Below are positions 8,511 through 18,353 of a stretch of DNA of 64,000 nucleotides, piece after piece (positions within the stretch are counted from its first letter, which is position 1; every line of letters begins with the position of its first letter). The position numbers were made by a program, and so were the translations under genes. This DNA is from Chthoniobacter flavus (GTDB lineage: Bacteria; Verrucomicrobiota; Verrucomicrobiia; Chthoniobacterales; Chthoniobacteraceae): NCBI GenBank assembly GCA_945861435.1, contig CAMAUX010000005.1, positions 1-64,000 of the forward strand. Reading direction: 5' to 3'. Below the pieces are notes generated by a model. The model had not been told where the DNA came from. It did no database searches and saw only the letters and a list, made by a program, of their open reading frames with translations.

Positions 8511-11500
8511 ATGAAAAAGCTGATCGTTCCAAGCCTGCTGAGCCTGCTCATTCTTCAGGCCCTCCTTCTCCCCGCGGCCACAAGTTCCGCACAGGCTGCC
8601 GCTCCCGCGGGCGCTACGCAGACGGCCGAAGGGCCCCTGCGGGTCTTGTTCCTCGGACACGAGAGCGAGCACCACAACAGCGGCGCGTATCTGCCCATCC
8701 TGATGCGGGAGTTCGGACGGGAGGCGATTTACTTTGATTACTTCACCAAGCCGGACTGCCTGAACGCGGAGGTCCTGAGTCACTACGACGTGGTGATGCT
8801 CTACGCGAACCACGGGAAGATCAGCACGGAACAGTCCGCGGCACTCACCGCCTTTGTGGAAAGTGGGCACGGATTTGTGCCGGTGCACTGTGCGAGCGCC
8901 TGCTTTGGCAACGATCCCAACTTCATCGCGATGGTCGGGGGCCGGTTCAAATCCCACCGCACCGGGGTGTTCAAGCCCACCATCCTCGCCCCCAAGCACC
9001 CTGTGTTCGACGGCGTGCAGGAATTCGAGAGCTGGGACGAGACGTACGTCCATGACCAGATCAACACCACTGCGCGGGAATTGCTGATGGAACGCCGCGA
9101 GGAGGGACAAGCCGAACCATGGGCCTGGACGCGCACCCAAGGCCGGGGCCGGGTTTTCTACATTGCGAGCGGCCATGATGAGCGCACATGGAACCAGCCC
9201 GCCTTCCAACGGATCCTCCGCAACGCCGTCCTGTGGACAGCCGGTGAGACCCGCCGCGCCTCATGGGAGAAGTTCCTCGCCGGACGCGAGCCGGAGCGTC
9301 GCGAGAACAACCCGAACGTGCCCAATTACGAGAAGCGCCCCGAGCCGCTGACATTCCAGCATCCCTTCACGCCGAAGGGTTCCATGGAGCGCATCCAGGT
9401 TCCAGCGGATCTCCGCATCGATCTCTTTGCGAGTGAGCCGCAGATTGGAAAACCCATCGCGTTCGCATGGGACGCGCGCGGCAGGCTGTGGGTGGCCGAG
9501 ACCTCGGACTACCCACACGGCGTCGTGGAAGACGGCCGCGGCAACGACCGCATCTCCATCTGCGAGGACACCGACGGCGATGGACGCGCCGACAAGTTCA
9601 CCGTGTTCGCGGACCATCTCAACATCCCCACGGGCCTCGTGTTCACGGGCGGCGGCGTGATCGTTTCTCAACCCCCGCGCTTCCTTTTCCTCAAGGACAC
9701 CGACGGCGACGACAAGGCGGATGTCCGGCAGGAGATCCTGACGGGATGGGGCGTCCGGGACACACACGCACAGGCCAGCAACCTCCATTACGGCTTCGAC
9801 AACTGGCTCTACGGCTCCGTCGGCTACTCAGGATTCAAGGGCACCGTCGGCGGCGTGGAGCGCGAGTTCGGGATGGGGACCTACCGGTTTCGTCCGGACG
9901 GCTCGGCCCTCGAGTTCCTGCACCAGTTCACCAACAACACCTGGGGACACTCCACCAACGAAGCCGGCGATCAGTTCGGCGGGACGGCGAATGGAGCGCC
10001 GCTTTTCTTCGGCGGCATCCCGGCCTCCATCGTGCCGAAGGGCATGCGCGCGATGACCGCGAAGAAGATCAACAGCGTCGACGCCGCGCACCCCATCACC
10101 CCGAACATCCGGCAGGTCGACGTCTTTGGCGGATACACGGCTGCGGCAGGGTCCAACTTCATCTACTCCTCAAAACTCCCCGCCCGCTTCCAAGGCCAGG
10201 CGATGGTCTGCGAGCCCACAATGAAGATCGTCGCGCTGATGGACGTACGGCCCGAGGGCGCTGGATTCAAGGCCTTCGACGCCATGAACCTCTTCGCATC
10301 CTCCGACGAATTCGCATCCCCGGTGCACGCGGAAGTCGGCCCGGATGGCGCCGTCTGGATCGCTGACTGGCAGAACTTCATCATCCAGCACAATCCCACT
10401 CCCAGTCCCGAACGCGGCGGATACAAGGCCAGCACCGGCGTGGGCGGCGCCCATGAGAACCCGCTGCGCGATCACACCCGCGGCCGCATCTACAGGATCT
10501 CTTCAGCCGCAACACCGGCGCGCACCCCGGAGGCCCTCAGCACCAGTCAGCCTGCGAAACTCGTGGCCGCGCTCGACAGCGACACAGAGGTGTGGCGGCT
10601 CAATGCGCAACGTCTGCTCGTCGATGCGAAGCTCACGGAAACGGCGCCCGCGCTCAAAGCGATGGTGCTCGCCAACGACGGCCGTATCGGCGCCATCCAC
10701 GCCTTCTGGACGCTGCAGGGCCTCTCGCAGCTGGATCCACAGACCCACAAGGCGGCGCTCATGGCGAAGGACGCGCGTCTCCGCCGCAACGCCATCCGTG
10801 CGCTTGGCGCCGACGAAGCCAGCCGTGCACTGTTCTTTGGCAGCGGCGTGGTCAGCGATGCCAACCCACAGACTCTCCTCGCCGCGCGGGTGAAGCTTGG
10901 CGAATTCCCCACGACCCCGGAGATCCAGAACCTCGTCAGCCTCATGGGCGCCGGCGGAGTGGCGAAGGGCGCGGGCAAGGACGAGTGGCTCAGCGAGGCT
11001 GCACGCGTTCTCGCGAAGAAACACGATGCGGGCTCCGCCTACCGCGAGGGCCCGAATCTCCTGCCCAACCCGGGCCTCGAGACCCTCAACAGCGACGGAC
11101 TGCCCGAGGGATGGACACGGCGTGATTACAATAAAAACCCCGCGACCGTCGGTGCGCGCTGGGAGTCCGTGACGGACAAGGCGTTTGTTCACAGCGGGAC
11201 CCGCTCGGTGCGGTGCGTGACCGACGACACCGCGGACACCAGCATCTACGCCGACGTGCAGCTCAAGCCCGACACCCTCTACCGGCTTTCCGCGTGGATC
11301 AAAGGCAAGGGCATCCGCGGAAAGCTCAGCCTGAACGACCACATCAACCGCTATGAGACCGAGAAGGTGACCAAGGCCGGTGACTGGACGGAGGTGGAGG
11401 TGGTCTACAACAGCGGCAAGGCCACCAAGGCGAGCATCAACATCCTGCACGTGGCGAAGGGCGAAGGGTACTTCGACGATGTGAAGTTCACGGAACTCAC

Positions 11501-11819
11501 TGTGGAAGCCAAACCCGAGTCCGCCAATCTCACCGGCGACCCGGGCCGCGGAGAGAATCTGTTCTGGAAGCATCCCGTGGCTGCTTGCATGAACTGCCAC
11601 ATGCTTGGAGGCAAGGGCAGCACGGTCGGGCCGCCGCTCGACGGCATCGCCGGCCGCAAGGACGAGGCCTACATTCTCCAGAGCTTGGTGGAGCCCAACA
11701 AAGTTCTCGCACAAGGTTACGAAGTACTGGGCGTCTCGCCCATGCCGCCCATGGGCCTGCTCCTCACCCCGCAGGAACTCGCAGACATCAAAGCCTTCCT
11801 GATGACGCTCAATAAGTAG
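8511..11819 (+). CDS. ThuA / PVC-type sorbosone-dehydrogenase-like / CBM / cytochrome c protein
   Basis: 1102 aa from the ATG at 8511, chosen because it begins a clear Sec signal (MKKLIVPSLLSLLILQALLL); an upstream in-frame extension is possible but lacks one. Order: ThuA-like glutamine-amidotransferase fold (residues ~45-265, LRVLFLGHESEHHNSGAY); a six-bladed beta-propeller of the PVC membrane-bound dehydrogenase type (~325-680, repeated TDGDGRADKFTVFAD-like loops); a HEAT-like helical stretch; a carbohydrate-binding jelly roll (~840-1000); and a cytochrome c domain with CMNCH at 1026-1030. Expected in the periplasm, oxidising sugars or sugar acids and passing electrons to the attached haem. 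The substrate cannot be told. Divergent from the AraC gene; converges on the similar giant at 11874. Confidence 0.88.
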   Translation: MKKLIVPSLLSLLILQALLLPAATSSAQAAAPAGATQTAEGPLRVLFLGHESEHHNSGAYLPILMREFGREAIYFDYFTKPDCLNAEVLSHYDVVMLYANHGKISTEQSAALTAFVESGHGFVPVHCASACFGNDPNFIAMVGGRFKSHRTGVFKPTILAPKHPVFDGVQEFESWDETYVHDQINTTARELLMERREEGQAEPWAWTRTQGRGRVFYIASGHDERTWNQPAFQRILRNAVLWTAGETRRASWEKFLAGREPERRENNPNVPNYEKRPEPLTFQHPFTPKGSMERIQVPADLRIDLFASEPQIGKPIAFAWDARGRLWVAETSDYPHGVVEDGRGNDRISICEDTDGDGRADKFTVFADHLNIPTGLVFTGGGVIVSQPPRFLFLKDTDGDDKADVRQEILTGWGVRDTHAQASNLHYGFDNWLYGSVGYSGFKGTVGGVEREFGMGTYRFRPDGSALEFLHQFTNNTWGHSTNEAGDQFGGTANGAPLFFGGIPASIVPKGMRAMTAKKINSVDAAHPITPNIRQVDVFGGYTAAAGSNFIYSSKLPARFQGQAMVCEPTMKIVALMDVRPEGAGFKAFDAMNLFASSDEFASPVHAEVGPDGAVWIADWQNFIIQHNPTPSPERGGYKASTGVGGAHENPLRDHTRGRIYRISSAATPARTPEALSTSQPAKLVAALDSDTEVWRLNAQRLLVDAKLTETAPALKAMVLANDGRIGAIHAFWTLQGLSQLDPQTHKAALMAKDARLRRNAIRALGADEASRALFFGSGVVSDANPQTLLAARVKLGEFPTTPEIQNLVSLMGAGGVAKGAGKDEWLSEAARVLAKKHDAGSAYREGPNLLPNPGLETLNSDGLPEGWTRRDYNKNPATVGARWESVTDKAFVHSGTRSVRCVTDDTADTSIYADVQLKPDTLYRLSAWIKGKGIRGKLSLNDHINRYETEKVTKAGDWTEVEVVYNSGKATKASINILHVAKGEGYFDDVKFTELTVEAKPESANLTGDPGRGENLFWKHPVAACMNCHMLGGKGSTVGPPLDGIAGRKDEAYILQSLVEPNKVLAQGYEVLGVSPMPPMGLLLTPQELADIKAFLMTLNK

Positions 11820-11855
11820 CGGCGACGGTGCAGGTCCATCGCGATTTTGGCAGCT

Positions 11856-11875
11856 GACAGCGGCCTGTCTTTCCT
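11856..11875 (+). terminator. weak stem-loop between two convergent giants
   Basis: GACAG (11856-11860), a CGGC loop and CTGTC (11865-11869) form a 5-bp stem followed by TTTC. It lies 36 bases after the stop at 11819 and overlaps the end of the opposite gene. The stem is short and the U-tract poor, so it is only a candidate. Confidence 0.25.
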
Positions 11876-14800
11876 ACTTGGGGTTCTTTCCGTTGACCTC
11901 CTCGAGGTAGCTCAGCAGAGCCGCGAAGCCGTCGAGACCGAGATTTGCCACAAGGCCGGGCGGCATCATCGACACGCCCTCCTGCACCTCGCGACGGAGA
12001 ACCTCCTGCTTGGGAACCGCGAACTCCTGCGCAGCGGCATTGCGGAACGTCACCACCGTCGCGGCTTCGCGGACGACGAACCCCGCCTGCACACCCCCGT
12101 CGCGCAAAGTGAAGACGTTGGTCGCAAATCCCTGCGCGATCGATTTCGAGGGCTCGAGGACCGCCTCGGCAAGTTCGCGCCGCTTGTAGGTGGCTGCAAT
12201 CGTGCCGAGATACGGCCCCTTGAGTCTTTCCTCCGGCTTGACCGTGTGACAGGCCGCACAGCCCTGCTGCACGAAGAGTTGTTCACCCAGACGCGGGTCG
12301 CCCTTGATCTTCACCACCTCAGCAAGGACGCGCTCCTGCGGCAGAGCGCCCACGAGTTGGTCGGGCGGAGTCGATTCCACCGCCTTCTTGGAATCAATGC
12401 GGGCGGTCTTGAAGAAGGTGTCGGCGAGATAGGCGAGGTTCTTGTCCTCACCCGCAAGCAACGGGGCGATGAGACGTGCAGCCGGCGCCGCTTTGGTCTC
12501 CCGTGCCGCCACAATCATCATCGCCTGGCGCTTCGGGCCACGCATCCAGTTCTCCTCAATCGCCGCAAGCGCCGCGGCACGGGCTTCGGGCGCGCCTAGC
12601 ACGCGACTCGCAAGCAGCATCACCGCCTCCTCGGCGATGCGCGCCACCGGCTGGTCACTGTTCGCCGTGGCAATGAAGAGCTCATAGTGATTCTCAAGGT
12701 GGGGCGCCGCATGGTAGGCCCGGCGCGCGCGATGGATGCCGTCGTGACAGTTCTCCGTCATCCCAGCGATCAGGGCTGCGAAGGCCTCCCGGCTGTCCGT
12801 CTTGCTCAACGCCACAATCGCATCTGTGCGCAACGCCGGGTCGGTCTCCTTCGCCGTCGCAGAACGGATCAGCAGCGGGACCGCCGCCAGTGGGATGTCG
12901 TCGCTTTCGGCAAGGTGACGGTAGAGCGGCGGCAGCACGCTCGGGTCCTTTTCCGCGAGCACAAGGAGCTGGCGGGTGGCGTCCCTGAGATTCGCACGAT
13001 TGCGCGCGAGCTCACTTCCCAGCCACGTGGCATCCCCGCTGGGCAGCGTGGACATGATCTTCAAAATCGCGTCCCCAATCTTGCGGGATTCGCTCCACGG
13101 CTCTGGCTGGTAATAGGGGCCGCGATCGTCGGGCCGCGTCCCCCAACTGTCGCCCGCCCATTCGCCCTCGGTGTGATAAAGCCTGCAGAGTGCGGAAAGC
13201 AGATCGCGACGCCGCGCGCCATCAGGCTCGCTCGCGAGGCGCGCGATGAGGCCGTCGACCACCGCCGTCTCGTGCAGCGCCTGCAGTGCGCGGACTGCGC
13301 CGGTGCGTCTCGCGGGCGAGGCGGTTCTGTCATCGAGAACCGCGAAGCAGGCGTCGGCCGCACGGAGCTTCGCCAGCGCCCGGAAGGCGGTGTGGGCCAC
13401 CACCGGGTCGGCGTCATCCAGCAACGGTGCAAGCGAGTTGCCCAGCGCGGGCTGATGGAGCCGCGCGATCGCGAACACGGCCTCGCGCCGGACGCGTGCA
13501 TCGCCGGATCTCAGCCCTGCGAGGATCGGCTCCACGGGTACACGCGATGCCAAGCGCTCATCATCCGCGAGCGCACGGATGGCCCACGCGGAGACAGTTC
13601 CGTCCGCTGCCAACTGTGCGAGAAAGGGGAACGCGTTCTGCCCAGCAGCCTGCCGCAGCGTGAAGACCGCCGCTACGCGGGACTCCAGCGGCACCTTCAC
13701 GTCGCCCGCGATCCGCTCCAGCGCTCGCAGGGCGGCATCATCGGCGCCCCGGCGCAGAAGCACGCGCTGCGCCTCGAGTCGCGTGCGATGACTCGGCGAC
13801 GTCATCAGGCCCGCGAGTTCCGCTGCATTGGCCTTTGCGAACTCCGGCAACGGCGGAGCGACATGGCCCCGGGGATGCATCCGAAAAATGACGCCGCACT
13901 TCTCCCCGGCCCCGAAACCGCCATTCACCCAACTCGCGAGATAAAGCCGCCCCCGCGCGTCGATATCCACGTCGGACGGGCGGAACGCGTTGTTGCGGAT
14001 GTCGCCCGGCTTCAGTTCGGGTTTCAGCATCGTGAGGTTAAGGGGTGGCGTCGTCTCGGCAAACGTCGCGCCGCTTTGGCTCACGGTATGGGCCGCAACG
14101 TACTGGCGGCCCCAGTCCACGGTGAACGGACGGTGATTCCACGCCTCCGGCCATCCCGGCTCGGACACCCATGCCGCGCCACAGCCCGATCCACCGCCAT
14201 AATCCGCGAGCGCTTTCACCGTCTCCTCCTCGAAGTTCTTAAAAAGACGCGGATACCCGTGGTCTTCGAGGCCGCTGAAATGATGGAACCGTGTGTTCCA
14301 CCCCCCGCCGTCGTTCGTGTTGTCACGGGCGAAGCCGTCGAGAAGCGGGCTGATCGCGGCCTCGAGGATGTTGCGCGTCCCGGCGCTGTAGAGTTCCAAC
14401 CCCGTTCCATCGAGCCGGACGCGTACCACACCACCACCGCGCAATTGAAGGGTGCGGCCGTCCGTGCCCTCGGCCTGCCTGAAACCAAAATCCCCAATCG
14501 CCGCGTAAAGCCAGCCGTCGACGCCGATCTCGAGGCCGTTGGAGGCATGGTCCGCGCGGCGGTCCGCGTAGCCCCAACCGACATTCTTCACGAGCACCTT
14601 CTGCTCGTCGGCCACGCCGTCTCCGTCCTTGTCGATGAACGCGCTGATGTGCGGCGGATGCAGCACAAAGACCGTGTCGCCATGCGCGACGAGCCCGCGC
14701 GGCGCGTCCACCTTCGCCACGTCCACGACCTCATCGGCGATGCCGTCGCCGTCCGTGTCCCGCAGGCGCACGATCTTGCCGAGCCCCGATGTGGTGCCGA

Positions 14801-16043
14801 CGCTGCCATTCGGGTCGCTCGAGACGAACAACGCTCCATCCGGGGCGGCCGAGACGAACACCGGCGAGTTCACCATCGGCGGAGCCGCGAATGTGGTGAC
14901 ATCAAACGCCGGATCGAACCGCACATGCTCGAGCACGATCTTCGCCTGCTCGGAATCCGCGGGATTCCGGCCCATACCAGCGGCGCTCTTCACCGATGGG
15001 GAGGGTGTCTGTGCCGCGGAACCGACCACTGGCGCCGCACCGGAGGCACTGTCATCGGCCTTGAGGTCGCCAAGCGCATACTGGATGCCGGCAAGGTAGA
15101 ACTGCACCATCGCAGGATCGAACGTCACCTCGGCGCGATGACCGAGCGCGCAATAAAAAACCCGCCCTTTCCCCCACGAACGAATCCATGCGAGGGCATA
15201 ATCCCGGTCCGCGCGCACGGCGGCCAGATCCCGCTTCTCGCTGTCCTTTGCATCCGGTGCGGCGCCGCGTGTTTTCAACCGCTCCTCGGCCTTGGCCACA
15301 TCGGGAGAGCTTGAGTAATCGATACTCAGCAGCACCCGCAACTTCTCGCGGCTGTACGGCTCGGTAAACGCGTAGATCTCGTCCTGGTAGGGAAAAGCCT
15401 TTCCCGCGAACACCGCCGTAAGCGGGTTCTTTGCGTCATCCACCTTGATCTGGATGCGCCCGTACGGATGCGTGACGAACTCGCAGCCCAGCATTTCCCT
15501 GCCCTCCGGCCAGTCATGCCAGTTGTCACCGGCGCCGTGGTTTCCGGCGAAACCCTTGCCGCTCTTCACAAAATCCATCAGCGCCGCCTTCACTGGCTCG
15601 GGCGTCCGCATCCGGCAGGTGTTGTTGAAAAACACCGCATCGTATTGCTTCAAATTCTCCGGGGTGAGGTCGTCGTAGCTCTGGGTGAGCGTCGCCGTGA
15701 ACGCACCCGTCTTCTCCCCGAGCAGCTGGATGCACCTGTTCCAATGCGGAATGGAAGCGTGCGGAAATCCGTCGGTGCGGTAAAAAACCAGGAGCCTGCG
15801 AGGCTTCGCGGGTGCAGCCGCCGGCTTGTCCGGAAGCGCGGCCCGGAGCTTATCCACCTCCGACTCGGGCAGGTCCGGCCACGGCCGCTCGCCATTCTTC
15901 TGATTGCCGGGGATCTGCTGCACGACCACCGCCTTTGGCAGGGGTGCGGGGTTCTGGGCATGTCCCGCCCGAGGCACACTGAGGAGGAGCAAACTGGCCA
16001 CAGCGCATCCGGCTCTCATCCACTGATTGGGGGTGAACTTCAT
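11874..16043 (-). CDS. ThuA / PVC-type dehydrogenase / HEAT-repeat / cytochrome c protein
   Basis: 1389 aa with a Sec signal (hydrophobic AVASLLLLSVPRAGHAQ). Order: ThuA-like domain (residues ~75-330, RRLLVFYRTDGFPHASIPHW, EMLGCEFVTHPYG); PVC-type beta-propeller dehydrogenase (~375-730, TDGDGIADEVVDVAK, DKDGDGVADEQKV); a long array of HEAT/PBS-lyase-like helices (~760-1240, e.g. SGDARVRREAVFAIARLHQP); then a PVC-type C-terminal haem domain with CAACH at 1262-1266. It shares the overall plan with the neighbour at 8511, but HEAT repeats replace the carbohydrate-binding domain. A periplasmic redox enzyme is expected; partner and substrate are unknown. An FDA/ETT motif search and a structure prediction would refine domain borders. 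Confidence 0.88.
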   Translation of the reverse strand: MKFTPNQWMRAGCAVASLLLLSVPRAGHAQNPAPLPKAVVVQQIPGNQKNGERPWPDLPESEVDKLRAALPDKPAAAPAKPRRLLVFYRTDGFPHASIPHWNRCIQLLGEKTGAFTATLTQSYDDLTPENLKQYDAVFFNNTCRMRTPEPVKAALMDFVKSGKGFAGNHGAGDNWHDWPEGREMLGCEFVTHPYGRIQIKVDDAKNPLTAVFAGKAFPYQDEIYAFTEPYSREKLRVLLSIDYSSSPDVAKAEERLKTRGAAPDAKDSEKRDLAAVRADRDYALAWIRSWGKGRVFYCALGHRAEVTFDPAMVQFYLAGIQYALGDLKADDSASGAAPVVGSAAQTPSPSVKSAAGMGRNPADSEQAKIVLEHVRFDPAFDVTTFAAPPMVNSPVFVSAAPDGALFVSSDPNGSVGTTSGLGKIVRLRDTDGDGIADEVVDVAKVDAPRGLVAHGDTVFVLHPPHISAFIDKDGDGVADEQKVLVKNVGWGYADRRADHASNGLEIGVDGWLYAAIGDFGFRQAEGTDGRTLQLRGGGVVRVRLDGTGLELYSAGTRNILEAAISPLLDGFARDNTNDGGGWNTRFHHFSGLEDHGYPRLFKNFEEETVKALADYGGGSGCGAAWVSEPGWPEAWNHRPFTVDWGRQYVAAHTVSQSGATFAETTPPLNLTMLKPELKPGDIRNNAFRPSDVDIDARGRLYLASWVNGGFGAGEKCGVIFRMHPRGHVAPPLPEFAKANAAELAGLMTSPSHRTRLEAQRVLLRRGADDAALRALERIAGDVKVPLESRVAAVFTLRQAAGQNAFPFLAQLAADGTVSAWAIRALADDERLASRVPVEPILAGLRSGDARVRREAVFAIARLHQPALGNSLAPLLDDADPVVAHTAFRALAKLRAADACFAVLDDRTASPARRTGAVRALQALHETAVVDGLIARLASEPDGARRRDLLSALCRLYHTEGEWAGDSWGTRPDDRGPYYQPEPWSESRKIGDAILKIMSTLPSGDATWLGSELARNRANLRDATRQLLVLAEKDPSVLPPLYRHLAESDDIPLAAVPLLIRSATAKETDPALRTDAIVALSKTDSREAFAALIAGMTENCHDGIHRARRAYHAAPHLENHYELFIATANSDQPVARIAEEAVMLLASRVLGAPEARAAALAAIEENWMRGPKRQAMMIVAARETKAAPAARLIAPLLAGEDKNLAYLADTFFKTARIDSKKAVESTPPDQLVGALPQERVLAEVVKIKGDPRLGEQLFVQQGCAACHTVKPEERLKGPYLGTIAATYKRRELAEAVLEPSKSIAQGFATNVFTLRDGGVQAGFVVREAATVVTFRNAAAQEFAVPKQEVLRREVQEGVSMMPPGLVANLGLDGFAALLSYLEEVNGKNPK

Positions 16044-16682
16044 TCAACGACAATACATGGCCCGAGGGCACGTCGCCTGTCGGTAGATTTACCGACACGT
16101 CAGGGGCACGGGCAGCATGCCATTGTGTTGTTGTGGTCGCACCATCCTCTGCATTATCCCGCACGCTGTTCCGCCCATGTATTTCCGCAGTTGTTGCAAG
16201 GGGTCAACGCGCCCGCGTTCAGGCACTGTTCCAAGTGGTGATCCAGAGGACGCCAGGCGAGGTCGACCTGCGCAAAGCTGACGAGTTCCTTGGAATTGAG
16301 CGGGACAGACCATCCGCGATCGAGCGGACTCAGCGCGACATTCCCGCCAAAGCCGGAATGCGCGCGAGGGAACTGCTGGGAAAAGAGCAGTCCAAAACCA
16401 ACTCGACAGCGCGCCCGGCAGTCTTGAAAGAGGGCTTTCTCGAAGACCGCGCGGCGCTGACGCCGCGGGAATCCCTTGTCCATGCACTCCTGTACTGCAA
16501 CGAGGCCGCCTACCTCCATTGATGGGTCCCGCGCGCCACCAGGATGCAGGGGGCCAAGCGTCGCAGGGCTGCCACTGGCGCACTCCCAATCGACGCGCAA
16601 CGCCGGACGGCGTTATGCTGCAGCCGCTTCAGAAATGCGCGTGCCATCTCCCATCCTCCAGTCTGCGTGCCTTACTCCCGCC
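16044..16682. other. 639-base gap; no gene assigned
   Basis: This is the upstream region of both the ThuA giant (minus) and the histidine kinase (plus). A minus-strand frame of about 149 codons (16154-16600) and a plus-strand one of about 130 codons (16133-16522) overlap each other. Neither shows a signal peptide, a recognised motif or a ribosome site. The kinase frame also extends upstream to 16476 and has another ATG at 16635, so part of this gap could be coding if the start chosen below is wrong. Confidence 0.5.
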
Positions 16683-18353
16683 ATGAGGAAGCGGGACTGG
16701 CTTTCGGCCGCACTCATCGTCGCGCTCCTCCGCAGCGACGTCGTCTTCGCAACAGACGCGCCTTTCTCCGTTGTCGGGATCTCCGTAGACGGCTCCTCGA
16801 TTGCACTCCCATCCGATCCCTCCACGGCAGTCCGATTCAACGTTGGCACCCGTGTGCTGGACGTCACATTTGCCCCCACCCCAAACAGCGACCCACGGCC
16901 GCTCCGATTCCGCTACCAGCTTGCGAGGCACGACCCCGCATGGCGGGATCCCATCGGGGTCATGCGCTTTGCGGTGCGGTTCAACGACGCCTCTGACAAC
17001 ACGATCTCGGGCGAGGAGTTCGACGCACACGGCGAGTCCGCAGGCTGGACGGGGAATCCAGCGACATCGGTATTTACAGAGCGGCGGGAGTCTCTCGACG
17101 TGCCGCAGGGCGCGAGCCGCCTCCAGGTCTGGCTCAGCAGCGCCGGCCCGCAACAGACCATGGGCGTGTATGCGCTCGACGACCTTACCGTCACACTCAT
17201 TCCCCGAGATCCCACCGCGCCCCACCAACGCATACCGCTCATCCCGAGTGAGGGCTCGCTGATGACCACCAGCGCGGGAACGCCGGTGGGATGGGCACGC
17301 CACGGCACAAGCCTCGGCATCGCACAAATCGCGCCGCGTGCCGGGAAAGCCCCGCTCGTCATCATGCGCGACGACCGGGCAGACGCCTTCGGGGGCTGGC
17401 TCACCACCGGACGGGGGGCGCTGCCGCTCTCCGGCGCGGCGAAAGTGGTGATCACATGGCGCGAGGCCTATTCCATCGGCTGGGGTGGATCCGCACGCAT
17501 CTCGTATCCCTATCTGCCGGCGGGCGACTATCAACTCAGGCTGCAAGCACTCACAATCGAGGGTGCGCCGGAGAGTGCCGAGACCGTGACTCCGATCGTC
17601 GTGGTTCCCCCATTTTATGAGCGTCGCGGATTCTGGGTTTTTATTTTCGCTGCGGCCGCAATCGCCGCCGGTCTTCTCGCAAGGCAGATCACGCGCCGTC
17701 GCATGCAGCGGCGACTGGACGCACTCGAGCGGGAACGAGCCGTGGAGCACGAACGCAGCCGCATCGCACGCGACCTCCACGACAACCTCGGCGCCGACCT
17801 CACCCACCTCGCTCTGCTTAGCGACCTCGCACAGACCGACGCCGATGACGCCGCCAAGGTCCGCCTCCATTTCGACCAGATCTTCGACCTCGCACAGTCG
17901 CTCACCCGTCAGGTCGACGAGATCGTATGGGCCGTGAATCCCTCCAACGATTCGCTCGGTAAGTTTGTGCCGTTTCTGAGCAGCTACGCGCAAAAGTACC
18001 TTCTCGCGGCGGACATCCCGTGCCGGCTCGACATTCCCGCGACCCTTCCGGACGCGCCTCTTTCCTCGGCCCAGCGCCACCATCTCTTTCTCACCGTGAA
18101 GGAGGCGCTGCACAACGTGGTGAAACATGCACGCGCAACGGAGGCATGGCTGCGGATCCGGGCCGAGGCGTTCCAACTCGAGATCCGGGTCGAGGACAAC
18201 GGCTGCGGCATCGCCGGCACAGCCGCCGAGGGCGACGGAATGGGTAACATGCAGCAGCGCATCGCGGGCATCGGAGGCGCGTTGGCACGGAGTAGTGGGC
18301 CGGGCGGAGGAACGTGCATCGCGCTGTCCCTCCCCCTTTTGAAGTCCCGATGA
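16683..18353 (+). CDS. membrane sensor histidine kinase, NarL/DesK (HisKA_3) type
   Basis: 556 aa from the ATG at 16683, chosen because MRKRDWLSAALIVALL followed by FAT forms a signal peptide. The exported part (to ~310) holds two beta-rich segments: a Y_Y_Y-like strand (RFRYQLARHDPAWRD), a carbohydrate-binding-like region, and a second beta sandwich. A single membrane helix (~314-333) follows, then HisKA_3 with RSRIARDLHDNLGADL (phosphorylated His366). A HATPase follows with LFLTVKEALHNVVKHA (N box), DNGCGI (G1) and GGGTCIAL (G2). Unlike classic hybrid sensors there is no beta-propeller in front of the Y_Y_Y-like part. Its stop overlaps the start of the regulator at 18350 (ATGA), so kinase and regulator are a translationally coupled pair. 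Confidence 0.9.
   Translation: MRKRDWLSAALIVALLRSDVVFATDAPFSVVGISVDGSSIALPSDPSTAVRFNVGTRVLDVTFAPTPNSDPRPLRFRYQLARHDPAWRDPIGVMRFAVRFNDASDNTISGEEFDAHGESAGWTGNPATSVFTERRESLDVPQGASRLQVWLSSAGPQQTMGVYALDDLTVTLIPRDPTAPHQRIPLIPSEGSLMTTSAGTPVGWARHGTSLGIAQIAPRAGKAPLVIMRDDRADAFGGWLTTGRGALPLSGAAKVVITWREAYSIGWGGSARISYPYLPAGDYQLRLQALTIEGAPESAETVTPIVVVPPFYERRGFWVFIFAAAAIAAGLLARQITRRRMQRRLDALERERAVEHERSRIARDLHDNLGADLTHLALLSDLAQTDADDAAKVRLHFDQIFDLAQSLTRQVDEIVWAVNPSNDSLGKFVPFLSSYAQKYLLAADIPCRLDIPATLPDAPLSSAQRHHLFLTVKEALHNVVKHARATEAWLRIRAEAFQLEIRVEDNGCGIAGTAAEGDGMGNMQQRIAGIGGALARSSGPGGGTCIALSLPLLKSR

Noticed and set aside
12687-15314. An 875-codon open frame on the plus strand
   Set aside because: Lies entirely antisense to the ThuA/dehydrogenase giant; composition (Arg/His/Gly-rich, no motif) is that of a GC-rich shadow frame.
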